NCBI GenBank assembly: GCA_023621995.1
Contig: JAMOAB010000175.1
Coordinates: 62,001 to 126,000 of the forward strand
DNA length: 64,000 nucleotides
Source of the DNA: Bacillota bacterium
GTDB taxonomy: Bacteria; Bacillota; Clostridia; Caldicoprobacterales; Xylanivirgaceae
Direction of reading: 5' to 3'
Shown: one piece after another, positions 50,797 to 59,298 of the stretch
Layout of the letters: each line of letters starts with the position of its first letter
Numbering within the stretch: position 1 is the first letter of the stretch
The notes under the pieces: generated by a model
Databases searched by the model: none
The model's input: only the letters and a program-made list of their open reading frames with translations
What the model was told of the DNA's origin: nothing
Translations under genes and position numbers: made by a program

Positions 50797-51289
50797 ATTT
50801 TATCTTCCTTCCTGTCAAAATTCGCTCTAGTAGTCTCATAAACTTAGTCGTTATAAATTCTTTTTTTGAAATAGGATCTACTAAAACTGTGCCAATTCCC
50901 ATAATATTCCCACCTAATATATCGGTAAATATTTGATCGCCAATTATCAATGTATTATCTATACAGCCATCTAACTCTTCTAGTGCTACTTTAAATGCTC
51001 CAGGGAAAGGTTTGGCACCTTTATGGGCATATAAAACTTGCAACCCATCTGCAAGGGCTTTTACATTACTTTTACTACTATTATTTGAAAGAAGACATAT
51101 TTTAAAGCCTATATTTTTTATATATTGGATATGTCGAAATAACCTTATAGTTATATTATGATTATTCCAAGGCACTATTGTATTATCTACGTCTAATATT
51201 ATATTTTTATATCCCATATTATAAAGTAATACAAAATCAATCGAGTAAATATCCTTAAACTTCATTTTAGGCATAAGTAGTTGTTTCAT
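50780..51289 (-). CDS. yqeG: YqeG family HAD IIIA-type phosphatase
   Basis: 'NIILDVDNTIVPWNNH', 'LIIGDQIFTDILGGNIMG'. Confidence 0.94.
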   Translation of the reverse strand: MKQLLMPKMKFKDIYSIDFVLLYNMGYKNIILDVDNTIVPWNNHNITIRLFRHIQYIKNIGFKICLLSNNSSKSNVKALADGLQVLYAHKGAKPFPGAFKVALEELDGCIDNTLIIGDQIFTDILGGNIMGIGTVLVDPISKKEFITTKFMRLLERILTGRKIKYDNRY

Positions 51290-51381
51290 AACTCGTCTCC
51301 ACTATCTTTATATGAATTAATATTGAGAATTACAGATATTGTACGTTATATGTTAATAGCTGTCAACCCAAGGGTCAACAG

Positions 51382-52089
51382 CTAATTATCGCAAAACGCT
51401 TTGCTTAATTTAGTAATAGCTCTCTTTTCAATGCGGGATACATAGGATCTAGATATCCCTAAAATCTGAGCAATTTCTCTCTGTGTCATATTTTGACCAT
51501 TGCATAATCCATATCTCATCTCCAATACTAAGCGTTCTCTGTGCTTTAATGATGTTTTCATCTTTTGATAAAGTTTTTTTGTCTGTAATCTCAGTTCTAC
51601 CTCATCCAAAACCTGATCAGGATCGGTACCTAGTATATCAATAAGCCTAATCTCATTGCCCTCCTTGTCGATCCCTATGGGGTCATGTAGCGATATTTCC
51701 CCTTTGTTTTTTTTAGAAGCACGTATTGACATAAGTATTTCATTTTCTATGCATCTAGCTGCATATGTTGCAAGCTTAGTCTTTCTGTTTAAATTATATG
51801 TGGATATTGCCTTTATGAGTCCTATTGTCCCAATTGATATTAAGTCATCTACATCTTTACCTGTATTATTATACTTTTTTACAATGTGGGCAACCAGGCG
51901 TAAATTATGCTCTATAAGTATATTTTTAGACTCTTCACAGCCTTGGGCATATCTCTCCAGATGATATCTTTCCTCCTCAGGTGTTAAAGGTTGGGGAAAG
52001 GAGCTGTTGCCCGATATATGTGATACAATGGGAAAAATATTACCTATGAAATAAAGAACTGCACTTGCAGCAGAAAGCAAGGCACGCAC
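51382..52089 (-). CDS. sigK: RNA polymerase sporulation sigma factor SigK
   Basis: Pro-sequence-like N-terminus, 'LTPEEERYHLERYAQGCEESKNILIEHNLRLVAHIVKKY', intact region 4 HTH; single uninterrupted ORF. Confidence 0.95.
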   Translation of the reverse strand: MRALLSAASAVLYFIGNIFPIVSHISGNSSFPQPLTPEEERYHLERYAQGCEESKNILIEHNLRLVAHIVKKYNNTGKDVDDLISIGTIGLIKAISTYNLNRKTKLATYAARCIENEILMSIRASKKNKGEISLHDPIGIDKEGNEIRLIDILGTDPDQVLDEVELRLQTKKLYQKMKTSLKHRERLVLEMRYGLCNGQNMTQREIAQILGISRSYVSRIEKRAITKLSKAFCDN

Positions 52090-52199
52090 CCCCCATATTC
52101 AATTACTATACATAATATGATAAGAATTGGTAATTCGTGCCTGTCTCAACGTTATTTCTTTTTAAATTTTATAGACTTTTATCTTATTATTACTCTTTA

Positions 52200-53867
52200 T
52201 TATTCTATATTCTTCAAATTTAAATTGTACTTCCATATCTCATGTGCAATTTCTTTGAATATAGGTGCAGCCGTCATTCCACCTTCTCCCTCTTCTCTAG
52301 ATAATATGGCTATGGCATATTGTGGATCTTCAATTGGAAAAAAGCCTGCAAACCATCCATAATGTTTGGTATATCTGTCATTAGTTATCTGCGGAGTACC
52401 TGTCTTCCCTCCACTACCTCCAAATTCGCCACTGTACGCATTTTTACCAGTCCCATGTTCTGTCACATAAACTAACCATTCTCTTAGTTCCCTTGCTGTC
52501 TCTTCAGTAATTACCCTATATTCTACACCCTTATTATTCCACTCTATCACTCTGCCATCATTGGATATGAGACCTTTAACAAGTCGTAATGGTTTCCGCA
52601 CACCATTATTACCAATGGTAGTCATCATATCAACTATCTGAATAGGAGTTACCATGACATCGCCCTGTCCAAGGGCAAGATTACCTATGCCTGCGCCGGC
52701 ATACTTACTCTTATCTGGCAACAATCCATTGTCATTGTCAAGCTCTATGTCCACTGCGCTGGCAAAACCAAACTTCATAGCCAAATCTACAATTTTATCT
52801 CCCCCAATTTCCCTTGCTATAGATATAAATGTATCATTACATGAATGGGCAAAAGCTTCCTTTAATGTCAATCTTCCTAACCCTCCTATACTCTTGTGAC
52901 AAGAATAATATACACCATTTATATCTATACCACCATTACAATAGAATATGTCATCCCTGCTGTACCCACCATCTTCCAAAGCAACAGCGGCAACAATTGT
53001 TTTAAATACCGAACCGGGGGGAAAGGCCTTCAAAGGCACTGCCCAAAAACAATCTTCTTCACTATTCCCTCTTATATCATACTGTTTATAATTAGGCATA
53101 CTGGCCAATGCAAGTATATGACCATTTCTTATATCTACAACTACTCCACCGTTTCTACCTCCAGCCCTATCTAATACCTGTTCCAATGCCCGTTGTATAT
53201 GAAAATCTATAGTAAGCTCCACATCATAATAGATGGTATCTGGTTTTTTGTAATCATAACCTGCCCCAGGTACTAACTGGTTCTTTGCGTCTTTTAATGC
53301 ATATATCATACATTCTTCATCACTACTTAAAAATGAGTTAAAACTCTTTTCTATACCCATTATTCCAATACCATCTCCTTGTATATATCCCACTACATGT
53401 CGAGCTACAGAGTTTTCATCATATCGTCTGTTTTTTAAAAAAATATATAAACCTGGATAGATTTCCTTCTCTATTTCTTCTACCAATTGATAATCTCTAT
53501 TTACAACCTCCATTTCAATAGTTTTAGAATCCGAGTCAAGTAGAGATTTAATCTCTTCTATATCTTTATCGGTAAGTATCTCAAGGATCTCTAAAATATG
53601 CTCTTGTCCTGCTATTATCTTGGGAACTGCTGTAATATATAATGTGTCCTTGCCCATTGTAAGGGGTATACCATTCCTATCCAATATATTGCCCCGTACT
53701 TTCTGTGAGCTAAGAATCATCTTGTTCTGCATATCTGTCATTTGGCTGAGACCATCATGATCGAGTATCTGTATTTTAAATAATATTAAAATCAAAATTA
53801 TAAATATTGCAGAGATAGATTTACTAACGATATTTAATCGTCTATATAATGCATCTTTATATTTCAT
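52200..53867 (-). CDS. Penicillin-binding protein transpeptidase (SpoVD/PBP2 type)
   Basis: 'FPPGSVFKTIVAAVALE' (SxxK), 'SCNDTF' (SxN), 'GKTGTPQ' (KTG). Confidence 0.93.
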   Translation of the reverse strand: MKYKDALYRRLNIVSKSISAIFIILILILFKIQILDHDGLSQMTDMQNKMILSSQKVRGNILDRNGIPLTMGKDTLYITAVPKIIAGQEHILEILEILTDKDIEEIKSLLDSDSKTIEMEVVNRDYQLVEEIEKEIYPGLYIFLKNRRYDENSVARHVVGYIQGDGIGIMGIEKSFNSFLSSDEECMIYALKDAKNQLVPGAGYDYKKPDTIYYDVELTIDFHIQRALEQVLDRAGGRNGGVVVDIRNGHILALASMPNYKQYDIRGNSEEDCFWAVPLKAFPPGSVFKTIVAAVALEDGGYSRDDIFYCNGGIDINGVYYSCHKSIGGLGRLTLKEAFAHSCNDTFISIAREIGGDKIVDLAMKFGFASAVDIELDNDNGLLPDKSKYAGAGIGNLALGQGDVMVTPIQIVDMMTTIGNNGVRKPLRLVKGLISNDGRVIEWNNKGVEYRVITEETARELREWLVYVTEHGTGKNAYSGEFGGSGGKTGTPQITNDRYTKHYGWFAGFFPIEDPQYAIAILSREEGEGGMTAAPIFKEIAHEIWKYNLNLKNIE

Positions 53868-53882
53868 ATTATCCTTTCCACC

Positions 53883-53936
53883 TATAAATAAAAGCTATGG
53901 GATAATAATATTATTATCCCATAGCTTTTATTTATA
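53883..53936 (-). terminator. 54-bp perfect palindrome at the end of the U32 peptidase gene, probable terminator
   Basis: TATAAATAAAAGCTATGGGATAATAAT|ATTATTATCCCATAGCTTTTATTTATA. Confidence 0.75.
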
Positions 53937-55158
53937 CCTTCTTCCGCCTCAGAAGACAATACTTCCTAAGTGGAATATCAATTGGTAAATATACTATCTG
54001 CTGTGGATGAGGTGCACAATCTATTGCTTCTCCATTTTCATCTAATATAGATTTTACTTCATAATCTATGAAATTCTGGCCAGGACGCATTATCTCTAGC
54101 CTATCACCTATCTTAAAATGATTACGCTGTTCGACGACAGCAAGACCCTTATCAGGCATATAGTCCATTATCATGCCTACAAAATCATAACTGCGTATAT
54201 ATTGGCTATTATCATATTTGTGGTCATGGGATGTAGGCTTGTTAAAATAAAATCCTGTGGTAAATGGACGATGACTAGCTTTTTTGAGCTCTTCTATAGA
54301 AGTGCTATCAAAAATATAGTTGTCGCCAGCTATTTCATACCTATCTAGCTCTTGCCTGTATGCTTGAACCACTGTAGCTACATAATAGCTACTCTTCATC
54401 CTTCCCTCAATCTTTAAACTATCAAGTCCAGAATCTATAAGCTCGGACAGATATTCTATCATGCATAGATCATTAGAGTTTAATATATAAGTACCTCTAT
54501 CATCTTCAAATACAGGAAAATATTCTCCTGGCCTCTTCTCCTCCATAAGATAATATTTCCATCTACATGGATGGGCACATGTTCCTCTATTTGCATCCCT
54601 TCCCGCTAAATAGTTGCTAAGCGCACATCTGCCTGAATATGACATACACATGGCACCGTGCACAAAGGCTTCAATCTCTAGCGTATCTGGCGTATTTTCC
54701 CTTATCTCGCTAATCTCACTCAGAGAAAGCTCTCGTGCAAGTATTATTCTGTCTACTCCTTGCCTATGCCAAAAAAGTGCACTTTGCCAGTTTGTAGTAT
54801 TTGCTTGAGTACTAAGATGTATCTTCATATCAGGTGCAATTTTCTTAACTAGCTCCAATACCCCTGGATCAGAAAGTATGATTCCATCTACCTTTGCATC
54901 ATTCAAAGCCTGTATATAGTCTTTCATTCCATGAAAATCACTGTTATGGGCAAATATATTCATGGTTATATAAACTTTTCTGTCCTTACTATGGGCATAT
55001 TTAACGGCCTCTACTATCTCTTCAATTTCAAAATTATCTGCAAAAGCACGGAGTCCAAATTGCTTACCTCCCATATATACAGCATCTGCTCCATATTCTA
55101 TTGCAATCTTTAGTTTTTCTAGATTACCAGCAGGAGCTAATAGTTCAGGTTTTTTCAT
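53932..55158 (-). CDS. Peptidase U32 family protein
   Basis: 'KPELLAPAGNLEKLKIAIEYGADAVYMGG', 'EAFVHGAMCMSYSGRCALSNYLAGRDANRGTCAHPCRW'. Confidence 0.96.
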   Translation of the reverse strand: MKKPELLAPAGNLEKLKIAIEYGADAVYMGGKQFGLRAFADNFEIEEIVEAVKYAHSKDRKVYITMNIFAHNSDFHGMKDYIQALNDAKVDGIILSDPGVLELVKKIAPDMKIHLSTQANTTNWQSALFWHRQGVDRIILARELSLSEISEIRENTPDTLEIEAFVHGAMCMSYSGRCALSNYLAGRDANRGTCAHPCRWKYYLMEEKRPGEYFPVFEDDRGTYILNSNDLCMIEYLSELIDSGLDSLKIEGRMKSSYYVATVVQAYRQELDRYEIAGDNYIFDSTSIEELKKASHRPFTTGFYFNKPTSHDHKYDNSQYIRSYDFVGMIMDYMPDKGLAVVEQRNHFKIGDRLEIMRPGQNFIDYEVKSILDENGEAIDCAPHPQQIVYLPIDIPLRKYCLLRRKKV

Positions 55159-55796
55159 ATCTCTGCCTTATCCTCCTTTTTATAACTGATAGAGACACCA
55201 TCCCCTAAGGGAATTATTACAGTGTTCATCTGTGGATGATTGGATATTATCTCTAAAAACTTTTTCATTTCCCTTACAATTGTAATCTTCTTTTTATTTA
55301 CTATTTTATCATTAGCTACCATACCATAAAATAATACATCATCACATATTAAAAGCCCTCCAGGTTTTAACAATCTGAGGCAATGATCAAGATAGTTTAG
55401 ATATTGCCCTTTAGGCCCATCCATAAATATAATATCAAATTGCCCTTCCATATATCCTAATATCTCACTTGCATCACCATTATATATAAATATATCATTG
55501 GCTGCACCTGCAATTTTAAAATATTCTCTAGCTCTACAGGATAGATCATAGTCTAGTTCTATGGTGACTATCTGCCCTCTTCCATTCATTGCCCTATGCA
55601 TCACTAATGAGGAATAGCCTATGCACGTTCCTATCTCCAATATTTTTTCAGGTTTTGTCGATCTCACTATGAGATCCATAAGGCTTGCAAGACTCTCTCT
55701 CATTATAGGAAGGTGGTCCCTCTTTGCCTCTTCCCTCATTCGAGCCATTATATGATCTTCTTCATACCTTGTTAGATTGTCTATATATTTTTTCAC
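55155..55796 (-). CDS. trmR: O-methyltransferase (TrmR-like)
   Basis: 'KILEIGTCIGYSSLVMHRAM', 'IIFMDGPKGQYLNYLD'; adjacent to U32 peptidase. Confidence 0.88.
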   Translation of the reverse strand: MKKYIDNLTRYEEDHIMARMREEAKRDHLPIMRESLASLMDLIVRSTKPEKILEIGTCIGYSSLVMHRAMNGRGQIVTIELDYDLSCRAREYFKIAGAANDIFIYNGDASEILGYMEGQFDIIFMDGPKGQYLNYLDHCLRLLKPGGLLICDDVLFYGMVANDKIVNKKKITIVREMKKFLEIISNHPQMNTVIIPLGDGVSISYKKEDKAEI

Positions 55797-55917
55797 ATAA
55801 TCTCTATTGATGCGACTGATTTATAAACACCTCCACAGGTATTATGGTGAACCATTTAAATAACCAATATAAACATTACTTAATAACGTTTAATTCAAAA
55901 CTATCTATGACAAAAGT

Positions 55918-55945
55918 TAAGATCCACTTAGTGTAGTGGATCTTA
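55918..55945 (-). terminator. Hairpin terminator after mltG
   Basis: TAAGATCCACT - 6 nt - AGTGGATCTTA. Confidence 0.7.
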
Positions 55946-57094
55946 GTTTGCAATATCTTTCCATAGTTTTTCATATTTTTTCTTATCCTGCAAATGTGAT
56001 TCATAATCATAATTAAAAGCATGCCTTCCCTCATTAGGATCCATCAACACAAAGTATAGGTATGGTCGTTCAGGATCCATCATCTCTTCGTCAGGATATA
56101 ACACAGATTTTATAGCCAATTCACCTGGACATGCAATTGGTCCTATAGGTAGGCCGCCATATTTATATGTGTTATATTTAGATTCAATAGCTGCCTCCTC
56201 ATTAGTAACATACAGAATGTTCTTACCAGTTATATAACGTATAGTTGCACAGGATTCAAGGGCCATCTCTTTTTTCATTCTGTTATGAAACACTGCTGCG
56301 ATCTTAGGAAATTCTTCTCTAAGCCTTGCCTCCCGCTGGACAATGGATGCCAAAGTTACAACTTGATCAGTGGTTAAGCCAAGTTCTTCGGCCCTAGCCC
56401 GATATCCAGAGCCATATACTTTCCCAAATTGAGAAAGCATAATCTTTATTATGTCCTCTGGCGTAGAGCCTTCATCTGCAAAATATGTTTCAGGAAATAG
56501 ATATCCCTCTAGTGGATAAGGATATTGTTCCCTATCTCTTCTTTCTTCAGGTATATCTTGTAAGAAAGAAAATTCTTGTTCATATTTTTCGAGGTTTGAC
56601 GCCTCAGCTATAAATTCTTCCTCAGTAAAAGGAAATTTGCCACTCTCTGCAAGGGCATTTGCAATTTCTTTTATGCTTTTGCCCTCAGGAATAGTAAATT
56701 TTTTCTGTGGTATTGCTCCCTCTCCTGATGTAATGGCCTCTACTATCTCAGGGAGACTCATACTCTTTTTTAATTTGTATTTACCAGCTTTCACCTTTGA
56801 AGATTTATCGGAGAACTCCATAAATATTTTAAAAGCCCCCTTATTCCGAATGAGTCCCTCATCATAGAGGATATTCCCTATACCTCGCACAGAAGTGCCC
56901 ATAGGTACTACAACTACAACATCACTATCATCCTTAACATCCATCGGTTTTGTATATTTATTATAGGTATGTTTAACCGTAAACACTACTGTTCCAATGA
57001 CTATACATAAGCTGACAACATATACAAGTATCCGCCTCATCAAGGGATTGATATATGGTGATTTTTTGTCTTTATTTACTATAGGTTGGGACAT
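55943..57094 (-). CDS. mltG: Endolytic transglycosylase MltG
   Basis: 'FTIPEGKSIKEIANALAESGKF', 'LEGYLFPETYF', 'LASIVQREA', 'YNTYKYGGLPIGPIACPG'. Confidence 0.97.
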   Translation of the reverse strand: MSQPIVNKDKKSPYINPLMRRILVYVVSLCIVIGTVVFTVKHTYNKYTKPMDVKDDSDVVVVVPMGTSVRGIGNILYDEGLIRNKGAFKIFMEFSDKSSKVKAGKYKLKKSMSLPEIVEAITSGEGAIPQKKFTIPEGKSIKEIANALAESGKFPFTEEEFIAEASNLEKYEQEFSFLQDIPEERRDREQYPYPLEGYLFPETYFADEGSTPEDIIKIMLSQFGKVYGSGYRARAEELGLTTDQVVTLASIVQREARLREEFPKIAAVFHNRMKKEMALESCATIRYITGKNILYVTNEEAAIESKYNTYKYGGLPIGPIACPGELAIKSVLYPDEEMMDPERPYLYFVLMDPNEGRHAFNYDYESHLQDKKKYEKLWKDIAN

Positions 57095-57166
57095 TGGTCA
57101 ACCTCCACTTAAAAAATTTTACTATAGTTAGCCTCCTTAGCCTCTATATACTAGAGATAAGGATCA

Positions 57167-57197
57167 ACAGCTCTTATCTCTAAGAGATAAGAGCTGT
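57167..57197 (-). repeat. 14-bp stem hairpin downstream of the RNase J gene
   Basis: ACAGCTCTTATCTC-TAA-GAGATAAGAGCTGT; no good U-tract. Confidence 0.6.
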
Positions 57198-57289
57198 ATA
57201 ATTTCTAATTATGCCTAGCCAAACTCCATAATTTATTATATATTATATACATGATATTTACAAGATAAAAGCTTGCCCACGCATATCTA

Positions 57290-59014
57290 TTATATTTCCA
57301 TAATAATAGGTAATATCATTGGATTTCTTTTAGTCTTTTCATATAAGAGAGTTCTAAGTCCATTTTTTATATTGGACTTTAAGGTAGCCCAATCGGTTAT
57401 ATTCTTTCGTTCACATTCCTCTAATATGGATTTGACCAACTGTCGTGCTTCTTCCATGAGTTCTTCAGATTCCCTTACATATACAAACCCTCTAGATATA
57501 ATATCGGGGCCAGCAATCATTTCACCTGTATCCCCTGATATGGTAACTACCACTACCATAAGTCCATCTTGAGCTAGATGTTTTCTATCTCTTAAAACTA
57601 TATTACCTACATCACCAACACCAAGGCCGTCTACTAAAATTCTGCCAGCAGGAACACTACCAGCAAATTTACATGAGTTTTTAGTAAGGGCTAAGACAGA
57701 TCCTATCTTAGGAATAAATATATTTTCCTTTGGTATACCTAGGGATTCTGCAAGCAGTGCATGCCTCTTTAAATGTCTATACTCACCATGAACCGGTATG
57801 AAAAATTTGGGCTTTACCAGAGTATGAATGAGTTTGAGTTCCTCTTGACAGGCATGACCCGATACATGGACGTCTGCCAGTGCCTCATATATGACTTCTG
57901 CTCCCTTTTCAAATAACTGATTTATAACCTTAGATATAAGTTTTTCATTACCAGGAATAGGATTTGCCGATATTATAACCATATCTCCTTGGGTAATCTC
58001 TAGCTGCCTATGGTTAGACGAAGCCATTCTAGACAATGCTGACATAGGTTCACCCTGCGTACCAGTAGTTATTACAGTTATCTTGTTAGGTGGATAATCA
58101 TTTATACGATCTAGATCTATAAGCGTGTTTTTAGGAACATTTAAGTAACCCAGTTCTAGAGCAACTGTCACTACGTTTAGCATGCTTCTTCCTGATATGG
58201 CGACTTTTCTGTCGAATTTTACTGCAGCATCTATTATCTGCTGTATTCTGTGTATATTGGATGCAAAAGTCGCAACAATTATCCTGCTTTCAGCAGTAGC
58301 AAATATACTCTCAAATGTAGCTCCTACTGTCCTCTCTGACATAGTATAACCAGGTCGTTCTACATTGGTACTATCTGCAAAAAGGGCTAAAACTCCATTT
58401 TCACCAAGCTGGGCAAATCTAGCAAGATCTATAACCTCACCATCAATGGGGGTGTAATCAATCTTAAAGTCACCTGTATGGACAATTGTCCCTACAGGTG
58501 TATAGATAGCAAGAGCCACCGCATCGGCAATACTATGACTCGTCTTTATAAACTCAACCTCAAAACAGCCAAGCTTGATCTTATCTCTAGGTTTTATCCT
58601 ATTTAATTTTGCATTTCTAATATTATGTTCTTTGAGCTTGTTCTCAATTAAACCTAGAGTTAACTTTGTACCATATACAGGGACATTTAATTCCCTTAGA
58701 ACATATGGAAGGGCACCAATATGATCTTCATGACCGTGGGTTACTATTATACCGCGTACCTTATTCTTATTCCGTATTAGATATGTTATATCTGGAATCA
58801 CTAAATCAATTCCTAACATATCATCCTCTGGAAAACTAACTCCACAATCTACGAGAATTATATCATTGCCATACTCAAATACCGTCATGTTCTTACCTAT
58901 CTCATATACTCCACCAAGAGTTATGATTTTAAGTGCATTTTTGAATGTATTATTGTTATTTTTGTTCTTTTTCTTGTAATTATTACCATTTCTGTTATTG
59001 TTATTCGATGCCAC
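57290..59014 (-). CDS. rnj: Ribonuclease J
   Basis: 'ITLGGVYEIGKNMTVFEYG', 'VTHGHEDHIGALPYVL', 'PVHGEYRHL'. Confidence 0.97.
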   Translation of the reverse strand: MASNNNNRNGNNYKKKNKNNNNTFKNALKIITLGGVYEIGKNMTVFEYGNDIILVDCGVSFPEDDMLGIDLVIPDITYLIRNKNKVRGIIVTHGHEDHIGALPYVLRELNVPVYGTKLTLGLIENKLKEHNIRNAKLNRIKPRDKIKLGCFEVEFIKTSHSIADAVALAIYTPVGTIVHTGDFKIDYTPIDGEVIDLARFAQLGENGVLALFADSTNVERPGYTMSERTVGATFESIFATAESRIIVATFASNIHRIQQIIDAAVKFDRKVAISGRSMLNVVTVALELGYLNVPKNTLIDLDRINDYPPNKITVITTGTQGEPMSALSRMASSNHRQLEITQGDMVIISANPIPGNEKLISKVINQLFEKGAEVIYEALADVHVSGHACQEELKLIHTLVKPKFFIPVHGEYRHLKRHALLAESLGIPKENIFIPKIGSVLALTKNSCKFAGSVPAGRILVDGLGVGDVGNIVLRDRKHLAQDGLMVVVVTISGDTGEMIAGPDIISRGFVYVRESEELMEEARQLVKSILEECERKNITDWATLKSNIKNGLRTLLYEKTKRNPMILPIIMEI

Positions 59015-59265
59015 TAATGTCTTTCCTCCTATTTTTTATATTATTTTTAAAATCCGCACACATCCAATATCTTCATTATACTTTATTTAATGCGAATGTG
59101 CAACAATCACTTGAAAGTAAAGGGATAGTTTCCAATATAAAGTAAAGAATTGCACTATAATTATCCAAGTTTAGTGTTAAGAATATAGACTCAATAAATG
59201 GAAGATCTCACTTTTTATCAATTTATCTATGATATGGATAGAGATTATCCATATATCTTATAAAA

Positions 59266-59291
59266 AAAAGGAGCTTCATGAAGCTCCTTTT
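59266..59291 (-). terminator. Rho-independent terminator
   Basis: AAAAGGAGCTTCATGAAGCTCCTTTT followed by TTTT on the minus strand. Confidence 0.92.
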
Positions 59292-59298
59292 GGTAGTT

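Noticed and set aside
51367-51393. Hairpin-like TAGCTGT...ACAGCTA at the sigK 3' end
   Set aside because: Inner part of the stem mismatches; not convincing as a terminator.
51382-52089. Possible skin-like element in sigK
   Set aside because: sigK reads through as a single intact ORF; no recombinase or prophage genes nearby.
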